Origin: Trebouxia sp. TZW2008
Taxonomy: Eukaryota; Chlorophyta; Trebouxiophyceae; Trebouxiales; Trebouxiaceae
Length of the DNA stretch: 64,000 nt
Assembly: GCA_002118135.1 (NCBI GenBank)
Contig: BDIU01000072.1
Span: 79,429-143,428, forward strand
Direction of reading: 5' to 3'
Part shown: positions 35,701 to 46,397 of the stretch, in pieces
How the letters are laid out: the number at the start of each line of letters is the position of its first letter
Numbering within the stretch: position 1 is the first letter of the stretch
Program-made: the position numbers and the translations under genes
Notes under the pieces: model-generated
The model's database searches: none
Told to the model about the DNA's origin: nothing
The model's input: the letters and a program-made list of their open reading frames with translations, nothing else

Positions 35701-38700
35701 CCGAACCTATGCTGCACTGGCGGCCGCACCTGGGCAAGCAACAGTGAAATGTCAGTGACCATAGATAACTTGCAAGATGCTAAGCACGAGTCTGGCCATG
35801 AAGCCTGCCCTCATGCCGGCCATTGTGTTCATGGGCTGGACTTGCAGCTGGCAGAAAAGGGACAGCATGAAGTGCTGTAGTAGGTGATAGCGGAATACGC
35901 TGACCCCAGGGGGCTGCTTCCCGGTTTGCAGGGGGCCGCACCCAAATCTGTGCTGCACTGGCGGCCGTACCCGTGCCAGCCACAATTGTAAATTGGTCAC
36001 CATGGGACAACAGACAACAGGTATCTCCTGAGCTTGCACTTTTCACTTTTGCAAGCTGCAACTCTGATGTGACCATTGGCCGTGCTGCAAGGCAGGCACC
36101 ACAATGGTCAAGCAACACAGGTGACGCCTGCTACAAGCTGGTGGCCTGCTTGGGCAGCCATTTAAATGCTAAGATTGTTCATCATGCCATTGAGCTGTCT
36201 TGCATGTGATGGACCTGTCAACAATAGTGAGCAGGGCAGGGCAGGGCAGCAGGACAGGGCAAAGCAGGGCAGGCAAGGGCAGGGCAGGGCTGGGCAGGGC
36301 TGGGCAGAGCAGCGCAGCAGGACAGGGCAGGGCATAAAAAGCAAGGCAGGGCAGAACAATGAACAGAGTGGCAGGACAGGGCAGGGAAGGGCAGCCACTC
36401 ACCAATTGCCTTTGCTTGAGTTCACCTGGCACGCCATTGCCTGGCAAGCGGCCAGGAGCAATCCTGCCAAAGGTCTCCCGCACAAGCTGCTCTGCAGCAT
36501 CCAAGCCGCCTCCTGCCCCATTGTCAAAATCACCCACCATGTACAGGGTGGCATTGCCTGGGAAGTACCACCGCTTCCAGAAGTCATGCAGCACTTGCCT
36601 TGGCACCGTTTCTACCTGCACTTATTGTGGCAGTAGTCAAGCCCAAGATGCCTGCATGATGCATGGCTGTACCATCGCTCACAGAAATCATGCAGCACTT
36701 GCTTTGGAACTGTTTCTACCTGCACTTGCTACAATGCTGGTCAAGCCCAGAGTGCTTGAATGATAATCTGCTACATATTGGCATGACTTCATGAAAGCTT
36801 GTGTTATGCATTTGCTTGCTTGTACTCAAAGTTCAATGACAGGTGTGCAGGCAGCTTTGTACTTGCTTGTGCAGTTTGGGTGCATTGCATTGGCTGTCAG
36901 GTGCATTGTAATGGCTACTCTTGCCTTGCTGCATCCTTGCTGAGCCTTTTGCCAAACAGTGTGCAATGATACAAAGTGATTAGCAGCAAGCTTGAGGATT
37001 TGCTGACCAAAGCTGTGGCAGCTGACCTGGTCCATTTTGCCAATAGGAAAGCGGAAGCCCAGGGCATTTTCCTGATGCAGGTACTGCAGCAGCTGGCAGT
37101 CTACACGGTACTCGATGGTGTTCATCATCTGAGCCTCAGCCATGATGGCTCGCCGCTCCTTCTCTATCCGAGTGGTCAGAAATTCAGCTTCAAATGCCAC
37201 CTCAGCCAGGACATCCAGAACCTGTGCACCGTGCAAGCCATGTAACCAGCAAGAATTGTGGCTCTCATCTTTGTTCCTTTGAAGCAAGCTTGCAAGGCCG
37301 CTTTGTCAATGCCTGACCGAGTGTGCAAAACAAACAAATACAAAGAGTCATGAGGCAATGCTACACAACATGATTGCGCATGAGCAGAAACACGGACACA
37401 TCTCAAACAATCATTGCATTGCGCACTGCATGCACAATATCAATGTGCAGAATTGTTATGTCTCTTCACCTGTGGCAGCATGGGCTGTCCTGTTGTGCCA
37501 TTCATGAGTGGCGCATGCACATGAAACACTGTGTGGTGGAAGTCTGTGTATGCATTGGAGCGTGCTCCTGTGCCCAGCAGGCTTTCCCTCTTCTTGCTGC
37601 CTAGAAAGGTGATGTGCTCAACCATGTGTGCTATGCCTTGCTCATTGGGCTGCTCATCCACGCTGCCTACAACAGCAATGCATTATTTGTAACACCAACT
37701 GGAAAGGGATCCTTGAAGTACAATCTTTTTTGAAGCAAAACCTTCAGTAGAGCTGTCATGCTTGCATACTTCAAGCTCCCAGTTGGAAACAGGGCAGCAG
37801 CAATGCAGCAAGTCAAGAAACCAAGGTGGCTGCAACCCTTGCTGTCAGCATTGTCATTGTCAGCCTTATCAACGTCAAGATCATCTACATGCTTGCTAGT
37901 GAGATTGTAGCTGCTGGGTGCATAGAGAAGCAACAAAGTAAGCTACAACCAGATTTTGCATAACAAAGCCAGCTTGTGTGCCAATGCAAGTGAAGCCTCG
38001 ACTCAGCCAGAACTCCTTGTCATCATCAGGCAGACACAAGGGCATGATAAATAAGGCAAGAGCAGCTGACACGTCATGAAGCATTTTGCAACTTGGCTTG
38101 ACATAGTGGTTCGGTAGCTCGACAAGGTATGAATGCTCACCTGCGTGCATTTCTAGATGCGCTTCAAAGCGCTGTGGAGGGAGTTTGTTTGGCAGCATGA
38201 CATATTTGAGACCATTCTCCAGCTGACCCAAGCGCAAATTGTCTGCTTGGTCCAGTTTCTCACTCAAGAGCTGCTGCACAGAAGTGCTGCTTTCGCCAAC
38301 CTGCAGCACCATACCAGACTGTCAACATGGGCAAAAACTCAAAAAGACAGAGGAAAGTGCCCTCAACCAAAGGGTCTTGCATTGGCTCAATTGCACAAAA
38401 CTCACCACGCTGACCGCAACCACCACCTTACTCCCATATCGCCTAGATGCGACTGTCAAGTACCTCTGACCCAGAATGTCACCAAACATGGAGGAAGACT
38501 TGCTGGACAAGTTGCTCCTGCAGGACAGCAAGCTTGTGATCACTAGCTGCACGGCCAGACGCGTTCTTACACAAACCTCAAAGGACGCATAAAGCCCAGC
38601 ATGCACCAAGGTTGACGTGACTGTGCACGCGTACGATCTGAGCGTCACAGCGGCGCAGAGAGCACGCACCCGCGACACCTCGGTTGTGTTGAGGACCTTG

Positions 38701-38893
38701 ACACGGCCTGTACGTGCCGGGGCTTGCATCTGCTCTGCCCACACCGACTGGGCTGGCGTTTTGCGACGTTCTGACGCGCTAGCTGACTAGCAACAGGGCG
38801 CCTGACGGGAAGTCTTGAGGTGAAGCAACCTACATGCTGCGCTGTCGGCGCGAGTTGCCTACTAGTGCCAGACATGCTGCCTGGAATGGTCAT
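29746..38893 (-). CDS. SPP: Chloroplast stromal processing peptidase (M16 metallopeptidase)
   Basis: Cleaves transit peptides from proteins imported into the chloroplast stroma. Fifteen exons give 1251 residues in continuous phase, close to plant SPP length: 38893-38679, 38517-38464, 38286-38141, 37666-37470, 37221-37027, 36615-36403, 35729-35382, 34789-34598, 34318-34090, 33512-33328, 32870-32609, 32282-32082, 31824-31644, 31201-30484, 30165-29746. The inverted zinc motif is HMVEH (His152, Glu155, His156), with the third ligand Glu233 exactly 76 residues on (HXXEH-X76-E). SPP-typical stretches include LGTGARSNAYTDFHHTVFH, MMNTIEYRVDCQLLQ, RWYFPGNATLYMVGD, DERACAYIAG and FTTVRDSLGLTYDV. The first 75 residues are basic and Ser/Ala-rich, a plausible plastid transit peptide. 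Exon 3 may start three bases earlier. Introns contain several decayed exon copies. The gene is convergent with the SAP gene and divergent from the GST-like gene. Confidence 0.96.
33488..34010 (-). repeat. Degenerate repeats derived from the SPP exon 10 start
   Basis: Around the acceptor of exon 10 (33512) and upstream of it are copies at about 33490, 33590-33672, 33750, 33870 and 33970. They share TGTATGGGCATGCCTCC-like cores and CAGACATGTCAGTCTC-like flanks. The 33588-33672 copy extends 80 bases into the exon (TTGTCAAGC/TTGTGAAAA near GAGCATAGACCC-like sequence). Confidence 0.7.
35530..35970 (-). repeat. Duplicated SPP exon 7; upstream copy has lost its acceptor
   Basis: 35760-35966 repeats the first 190 or so bases of exon 7 (35729 downward) with high identity and an open frame (HRFGCGPLQTGKQPPGVSVF versus HRFGCGPLQPGEQPPGVSVF). 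In the copy the acceptor CAG/GTGCGG reads CGG/GTACGG, and similarity stops at the LSILQ codons. The copy is therefore a pseudo-exon. Confidence 0.92.
36226..36390 (+). repeat. GGGCA-type pentanucleotide minisatellite in an SPP intron
   Basis: The region reads GGGCAGGGCAGGGCAG with interruptions (AGGACAGGGC, TGGGCAGGGC) for about 160 bases. It lies in the intron between SPP exons 6 and 7. On the plus strand it is a dense series of G-triplets. Confidence 0.95.
36560..36730 (-). repeat. Decayed copy of the SPP exon 6 start
   Basis: 36665-36725 repeats the exon 6 start at about 36565-36620: GTACCA, AGAAATCATGCAGCACTTGC, then TTTCTACCTGCACTT, with several substitutions. Confidence 0.9.
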
Positions 38894-39377
38894 TGCTGTC
38901 GGTCACATGTATTGGAACGACTCGCGGTGGTGATTCCACAAACCGTCGATGCGCTAGCAGACAAGGCCCTGGCTGACTGCTACCTTGACCCGGCTCGAGA
39001 TGAGTCATGAAGACTCGCGACATTCTTTCGGCACCGTTTCGGAGTTTTGACGCACGCTTGCCAACGCGCTGGCAGCGGAGCTGACATCACTTGGCGTGGA
39101 TCAGCTTTCCATCCACAACCTCGCAAATGTATACCACTATTTCGACACGGCTTCCGGCGTTCGCCTGAGTCTGCAGTCTGATCAGCGAGCCCAACAGAAG
39201 CGCTCACGTCTGGATACGACCTTATAAGCTTTCAGAGTTCGCGCTCAGCCATGCACGTCAAACCTTTCGGCACCGTCATGCCGTCTCGACATTGCGGCTT
39301 TCACGCGAACGTCGCACAGGTCGAAGCTTGCCTGTCTGCTGCCTTAATCTCTCGACCAAGTGGACCACCTGATAGAC
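38894..39377. promoter_or_regulatory. Divergent promoter region, SPP and GST-like gene
   Basis: 484 bp between start codons. It is richer in CpG than nearby introns (CTCGCGGTGG, CGGCACCGTTTCGG). The word TTTCGGCACCGT occurs twice within it, at about 39025 and 39264 with small changes. No TATA box is obvious. Confidence 0.5.
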
Positions 39378-42202
39378 ATGATCAAAGAACATCATGCACA
39401 GGTGCCAAGAAAGTCGTCGAGGCGTTCTATTTTGCGCCCAGTTGCTGCTGAACAAGGTGCGCATTGGGGCTTTCTTGTGCTGCTGCTGAAGCTAAACACG
39501 TAAACAGTACAAGACTTATACAGGTCAGAAGGTAGACAAGGGTCTGGGTGTTCTGGAATGGACTGGAAGCCTTGTGCCTCAAGGCTTGCTAGTCAAAGGT
39601 AAACACAGGCTCCAATATGATGTTCCGCTTTACTAGCTGCTTTACCACATGCTGGTCATATTCATGATCATCATTCATGCAGGTGCCAAGAATGGTTGGA
39701 AACTTGCATGGCAGACGATGATGAAGGAGCTGGCACCGCAAACTGCTGATGGCAGCTATAGCAGACCCTCCTATGACTTTCAAGCAAGGATTGGCGACCC
39801 GCAATTCCCAGTGAGCAGCAGCTCTCATGCATGCATGCATGCCAGCACTGCATGCTGCATGCAAGATGCTAGCACTTCAAGCAGCATGCTGCATTCTGGA
39901 GCATTGTTGAGCAAACCCTCAAGTGTCGATTTTGACATTCGGATGGATGATGTCTGCAGGTCGAGTCTGGTCGTTATCATGTATATGTTGGCAATGCGTG
40001 TCCCTGGTGCCACCGAGTAGTCTTAGCACTCATTGTCAGAGGTCTGACTCAACATATTAGCATGACATGGGCTGCTGATGATCCAGAAAGAGCCTCCAGA
40101 GGTGGCTGGGTCTTCAACTCTCCAGAACCAGTCTTTGGCAAAAATGATCTCAGGTGTGAGCATAGCATCATTGTGCTGCCCGCTGAGTATGTTGCATGCT
40201 TTGTCATATACACTCAGCTGATACACACAATCTTGTTTTGCATTGTGGACCCTGTACAGAGCTTGACATATGTTGATGCTTCAATGATCAATGAGCCTCT
40301 GTCTAACAGTGTCAATCAGCACAGAGGATCAGTGCAGGAGCACACATTTCACATTTTGCTTGGAGGTATATCCCTGGCTTAGACTGCTGAATAGCAATAC
40401 CAAATGCAACAAAGTCCCCTGCACAGGCAGTTGATATTGAGTGTTTCATGCTTGACAAACAAGCTTCTGTTGGTTGCAATCTGCAGGCAAGTGTACGATG
40501 CAGCACAGACCAGATATAAGGGCAGGTGTACAGCACCTTTGCTCATCGACAAGAAACAGAAGCAGCTAGTCAGCAACGAGAGCTCAGACATTATGCGCAT
40601 GCTAAACACTGTTTCACTGCCTGGCTGCAACAACATAGACCTGTACCCGCAGCAGCTACAAGCTGAGATCAACAACATCAATGATCTGGTATATGACAAG
40701 GTACAAGCCTAGCAGTCTTGCTGCCCTTGATTGTCTTACTTCCGTTCCCACTGTTGACACACTGCAAGCTCCTCACTCCAGCTATTCTTGCACTAGCATG
40801 GTGACTTGGTCAGCAGCACAGGCTATCACTGTAAAGCGTTGTCTTGCCAAGCACAAAGTGTCCATGGCAGGTTTATGCAGCGATGGCCCCATGTGTACGC
40901 GTTTGCAAGCTCATAGGCAGTGCAGTGTTGGCTTCAAGCCTGATCGTGACAGCCTGCTGATCATGCGCTGCTGACCTTATGGACACCAGCAAGTAACAAG
41001 CCTCAAAATTGCTTTGCCTTGTGCTGCAGATCAACAATGGCGTGTACAAGTCTGGCTTCAGCACAACACAGGGAGCATATGATAAGGCGCAGCGAGAGCT
41101 GTATGATGCCCTGGATGTTGTTGAGCAGCGCCTTAGTCAGCACCGCTTCTTAGTTGGTGACAAGTAAGTAGCATGATTGACACCGCCATCTGTAAGCATC
41201 TGCAGACCCCTCGTATGACATGAAACAGTCTTGTATGCATGATGGGATCTAGCATCAACAATGACAGCTTGCTCTGAAGATCAATTGCAAGCACACATAT
41301 CATCAGCGTGTGCATTGCATAGCTGTTGGCATCAAATATGCGTTTGTCCCGTGTTTTTGGTTTGATGCAGCAAGCTGAGTTCTTTTTGGACCTGCAGGTT
41401 GACAGAGGCAGATCTGCGCCTGTATCCCACCATCATACGGTATGATTCAGCCTATGCCATTTTGTTCAAGTGCAGCAGACGGCGTGTGTCAGACTACCCA
41501 AATCTGAAAGGCTGGTTGAGGGACATGTATCAGCTCAAGGTTCCATCCTCAGGCTTGCAGGTAAAGTGTAACACTGTCAAGCCGTTCATTGCAAACAGCC
41601 TACAAAGGGCTTGTGCTGCACTGATTGCCAAGAAAGGCACGCACAAGTATTGCAGAGCTATTGCATGTATGCCAGTATAAGCTCGCTAGCAAATCTCATG
41701 CCACAAGTACGCTTGCATTATTGCAGTTGGCCAATATGTATGCAATACATCCCTGCTAGCGTATGATATGCATGAGACTGTTGCCATGTGATGATCTCAA
41801 TGGCGTGGTCAAGAGATTTCTGTGAGTGAATCAGACGTCAGCAATGGCAAAATCTGAGTCACAGCTTGGGTTGGGAAAATCTCAAAGCCAGTACAATTTT
41901 GCAAGAAGTGCTGGAATGAGGACAGTTGGAAGGAGTTCTTGCGTGGTACAAGGAGAAATGCTAGTCAAGCTGATCTCCAAATGCTGTCCTTTGTGCAGAT
42001 TCAGGACAGCGTAGATGTGACAGATGCCTGCAGAAGCTACTTCTCACAGCTTTTCCCCCTGAACCCTGGTGGCATTGTGCCAGCAGGACCAACACTGGCT
42101 GATCTTGACCTAACGAGAGCGCACAATAGGGGTTCTTCTGATGTCAAGACAATGTTTCACATGCATGTTTCTGCCTCTGTGAGCCCTGCAGTGGTCTCTT
42201 AA
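39378..42202 (+). CDS. Glutathionyl-hydroquinone reductase-like (Xi-class GST, ECM4/YqjG family)
   Basis: Family members reduce glutathionylated hydroquinones using glutathione. Eight exons give 396 residues, all in phase: 39378-39456, 39524-39598, 39683-39810, 39960-40153, 40487-40700, 41030-41163, 41398-41560, 41999-42202. The N-terminal thioredoxin-like domain has GRYHVYVGNACPWCHR. The helical C-terminal domain has NNGVYKSGFSTTQGAYD and LTEADLRLYPTIIRYD, and the protein ends near LNPGGIVPAGPTLADL. These are hallmarks of the family. The site reads CPWC (Cys108, Cys111), two cysteines, where better-known bacterial and fungal members have CPWA. The start ATG is the first in frame after an in-frame stop; the 30-residue leader is basic and may be a short targeting peptide. 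Divergent from SPP, 484 bp between start codons. Confidence 0.9.
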
Positions 42203-42827
42203 TGATATTGATGAAGTTGTAGCGCGGCTGCCTTGGCCGTGCAATTCTAATCTCAAGCCTTTGTTGCCAATGCTAACAGCAGGGTAGGAGCATGCTTCAG
42301 CTGCAATTGCTGCTTGAGGACAATTTTCACCAGCCACAGAGTGGTCCTGTAGCGTTAGCTTGCCTGTGTTCTGTGAGGTGAATCGCAACCAAATGCATGC
42401 CTCAGCTGAGGAGGGAGGCTGTGGCGTTTAAATAGACGAGTTCCAAACATCCAAGCTGCTTAAATGCTGCGCATGGCTATGTATGCATATGTACAAATGT
42501 CAACAATGCAGATACTACATAGCAACCCTCCTGACCTATAGACATCGCACATGTTTCTGCTTCCACTTTGCTATTGAGTTGCTCTGAACTTTCATGACTC
42601 ATTTCATATCAAAGCAGCTTACAAATGAAATAGAACTATCATACAGCGAACAGGCTTTGAGACAGGCTCAGCACGGCCAGCCTACGGGATCGGTGAAGGG
42701 CCGAAGGGCAAATCTGGGGCCGGTTCGAAGGGCGCTGCAGCAGGGAACTTGTCAGCTTTCGTGTTTTGAGCAAGACAACGTCTGCATGTGTTTCGATTTA
42801 TCAGCTTGGTGCAGTTGGTGACACTCA
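42203..42827. other. Intergenic between GST-like gene and LRR locus
   Basis: 625 bp with no supported gene. The stretch 42660-42730 is richer in CpG and may be the LRR promoter. Confidence 0.5.
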
Positions 42828-45596
42828 ATGATCGCCATCAAACTCGCCACTGACAAAGGAGCCGCGCGCGTTGCTGCCTGGGAAGAGCTACCTTGGCCAA
42901 ACATAGAACAGGTTGGATCACTTCAAGATCAGCAAGGTTCCCAAACAGTGATCAGTGTGTGCAAAATTTGCAGAAATACCTGCCGGTCAAGCCACAAAAG
43001 TTCTGCAGCATTGCCGCTCATCTCGTTCCGAAAGCCAGCCAGTGAGCCCCTTCCTCTGCCCCTCTGCTCAGCAGTGAAGCTTTGCTGCAGGCCTTCAACG
43101 AAATTCGCTGATCTGTTGCCTGTACTGTTTAGCAAAGCGACGTTATACTTGGTACAGGAAGTAATGACAAGCTGGTGCGACTGCTGCAAGCTGCACAAAA
43201 CGCTGAAAAAGATCAAGCGTGATCTCAGGATCTGGTCATGTTGTCCAAGGATGACTCGTTTCAGGCAGACTTGCAGCAGCTTGTCTGTGAGGCTTTGGCA
43301 CGTTGGAAGGAAGACATGCATGCAATGTGCTTGCGCTGCAAGTTTGTCACATACTTGGATCTGAGGCAGTCTCTGCTAGTCCTTGCTGAAAACGACTATT
43401 TAGCCCTTGCATCAGCAGCAGCGCTTCGTCAGCACCACGCTTGCACCCACGCTGTTGCTAGACAACAAGCTGTACCAATAAGTGTCAACCATCTGTTTCT
43501 TTTGATCTTGTTTCCAGACCATCATGAGCCTGCATTACCAGCGTTACGCAGCATGAGCTTGACATTTGCCAAGGTACGCCTGAAAAAGCTTGCTTGCAAT
43601 ATTTGATGTTGTGCAATCTTTTCTTGGCTGGTCAGTAAAGTTTACACAGATGCAGAGCAGGCCTGCTGCAATACAGATCACAAGCAAAAATTCAATGCAA
43701 TTCTGGGGAGCATTCTCTCACGATATTGGTCAGCAGGCACCACATGCAAGCAAGGTGAAGCTGCAGGTTTTTTGCGCTGCAGAAGGGCATAGATCAGGTC
43801 AGTCTCTTTATGGTGCAAAAACTGAAACACACTCTGTACAAACACTATGGTTGCAAAACTGAGCGGCTATACAGCATTGACCAAGCTTGCCTTAACACAC
43901 AGCGAGCATCTTGGAGACCAATGTCTGGCTGCCTTGGCAGCTCTTACTGCTTTGAGCAGCTTGGATTTGACGCACTGTCTCCAGGCCACTGATGTGGGGT
44001 TTGGTCACCTGAGCAAGTGAGGGCTTGGAGCTTACGCTGTTGTGCATGACATCATGATCAGACACCAACTTCAATCACAGGCTGCTTCTGCCGTTGGGGG
44101 CTCCTGCCATCACATGTGATGGCATTGACTTTATGCTCTTTTTCTCTTCAGTATGGTGCACAAGATTCATGCTCTATTGCTACCCTGCCCTGCAGCTCAG
44201 GCGCAACAACATCTCATGCAGCCATTGTGACATGGCACAGATGAAGTGACTGCTGATCGGTCATGCAGGCTGACTCAGCTCGTTGAGCTGAACCTGTCAA
44301 GCTGCAATGTGAGCCCAGCTGCCATCAGCAAGCTCACCACCATGAAAAAGCTCGGTATCTTACAGCTATCAGAGTATAAGCATCAGTACTTGCTGCAGGT
44401 GATACACAGAGATTGTCTGCTGCCAAACAGGCACATTTACCCTGCCTTGCTGACAAGTTCTGTTCAGACTTACAAAAGCAAGATTGTGCTGTCTTGCCAT
44501 ACGCATTGATAACTAAATCAGCCTGTGTTATCTGCCTGCTTGTGTTCCCAGATTGCACTGCTATGCACCATGGTGACAGTCATTTGTCCGATGAAAGATG
44601 CAACTTCAAAGCCTGAGTTTGGCTGTGCAGGAAGCACATCTGCAAGCAGACTCTGTATATCACAACATGAGCCGCAAAGAGGTTGCTGTAGAACCCTATG
44701 CTTGGCATGAAAACCTTCAGGTCAGGGTTTGGTCTAAGGCATATGATCAAGCGCTAGATAGTGTGTGTCTCACAGTTCATCTCAGCGTCAGAGTATTGTG
44801 CGTCTGATATCTGCGCACCAGGACATCACTGTTGTGAGAGCTGAATGCGTGTCTTATGTGTTGCCTGCTGCATGCTCTTTTCTGCCTGACCTGGATAACA
44901 ACGAATGCGTGACTTTGGTCCGCTTCTCAGCAAGCAAGCTTGTTTGCCCATGATTGGGGATGCATGTGAGAAAATGCCATATGCTATCAGACAACATCAT
45001 GTTTAGACAGTGCCTGACTGCAGTGGAGCAACTTGGTCAATCTCGACCTCTCTTTCTGCGGTGAGTTGCGAGACTCAGGCTTGGCAGAGGTCTCTGGCTT
45101 ACAGAATCTGTCACTGGCTTTCTGCAAGCGCTTGACCAAACGGGGCTGGTTCAGCCTTTCAAGCCTGACCAAGTTGACTAGCCTTGATCTTCAAGGTTGT
45201 GGCCGGAAAGAGCATGTGGGTTGCTGGACTCTGGCTGCCCTTCAGCACATGCCGTATCTATTCAAGCTCAGCATGGCTAGCTCGTATTGGCGTCCCCAAG
45301 CCTTGCTACCTCTTGCTCAAGTGTCTTCAATAACCCAGCTCAACCTGTCTGGTGGCAGCTAGTGGACAGCTGCAGACTTGTCTGCTGTATGCAGCATGCA
45401 GCGCATGAGGACTTTGGACCTTGCCCGTTGCCGTCTGTTGGATGACTCGTGGCTTGCATGTATGACTGTGCTGTCACGTCTTGAACGTCTCAATGTCAAA
45501 GATTGCACAGGTATCAGTCATCAAGGTGTTGAGCAGCTGTATCATGACTGCACGAGGTTTGTTCTGATTGAGTCAGATATTCAATGGATTCATTGA
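42828..45596 (+). pseudogene. Leucine-rich-repeat protein locus with in-frame stops; probable pseudogene
   Basis: Recognisable pieces: 42828-42911 (MIAIKLATDKGAARVAAWEE), 42956-43041, a segment around 43130-43330, about 43518-43575, 44270-44354 (LVELNLSSCNVSPAAISKL) and 45024-45596 (LVNLDLSFCGELRDSGL, LTSLDLQGCG, ITQLNLSGGS, MRTLDLARCRLLDDSW, LERLNVKDCTGIS). The repeats resemble the cysteine-containing LRR type found in F-box and other scaffold proteins; an LPWPNIEQ start fits an F-box-like lead but is too short to claim. Two in-frame stops break it. TGA at 43220-43222 splits two coding-like stretches (QNAEKDQA / SQDLVMLSKDD). TAG at 45360-45362 lies between clear LRR units, with 78 codons of intact LRR after it. 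A frame change is also needed near 43150. Neighbouring genes use TAG and TGA as normal stops, so recoding is unlikely. Sequencing error is the main alternative. Confidence 0.65.
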
Positions 45597-46397
45597 AAAT
45601 GGCTTGTCATGACTGCAGCCCTAAATATAAAATGTTACTCTGTAATCAAAGTTTGATTGCTACAGCAGACATTGCGAGTGTTCTAATGGCAGATTATGCT
45701 GACGGCATGGCGGTCATCCTGATTGCATGTCCCACATGATGCATCAAGCTTGCATCAAGACTGCTCAACATCATCAAGTCCTCAATCTGACTGAGTGCAG
45801 CGTCACTGTCTCATGGTGCCTGCAGCAAGAAAGTTTCACCTGTGTCACAGTTTATGACGCAATTTTCAGCAAGCACAAGTTTGTTTCGCACACCACTTGC
45901 CTTTATGAGCATGGGGTGCAGTCATTCTAGCCAAACACATGCATTTGCTGCACAGGCATCAGCGACCTGGTCATGATCATCAAGCACACTGTGACAGCAC
46001 CTGACAGTTACGACTTTCTGCAACTTTGACAGTGAAAAGACAACAAAGCTTGAGCCGGTTGATTGCCTGCTGGAGTCCACATAGCCATATGCATACAATG
46101 CGAACTTATCCATACACCCGCATCGCTATGCTCTGTCGTTCTTGCCTCTTGAAGCTTCACACCCTGCAGCAAAAGGTGAAGGAGCAAAGTCTAGGCTAGA
46201 ATTCTGGTCATGAAGAAGATGAATCGCCAGCACAATGCGCGAAAGTTTGACTGTCAACTTCGTCAGGAAGTTGCGTGGATCGCCTTGCGCACCGTCATCC
46301 TGTGTATGGCATGTCAATATCGACATGAAAGATATGTGTGCACTTCGCAAAGGCTCAGATCGCCGCTACCTTGTAGCGCAAATCGAGGTGGTGATCA
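45597..46397. other. Intergenic between LRR locus and DENND6
   Basis: 801 bp; short open frames only. The last 200 bases are CpG-richer and probably hold the DENND6 promoter and leader. Confidence 0.5.

Noticed and set aside
36166..36636. 156-codon plus-strand frame rich in Gly/Gln/Arg
   Set aside because: Made by the GGGCA minisatellite and antisense of SPP exon 6.
43220..45362. Stop-codon recoding to explain in-frame TGA and TAG
   Set aside because: Confident genes in the window end at TGA, TAG and TAA at the expected family C termini, so the standard code is in use.
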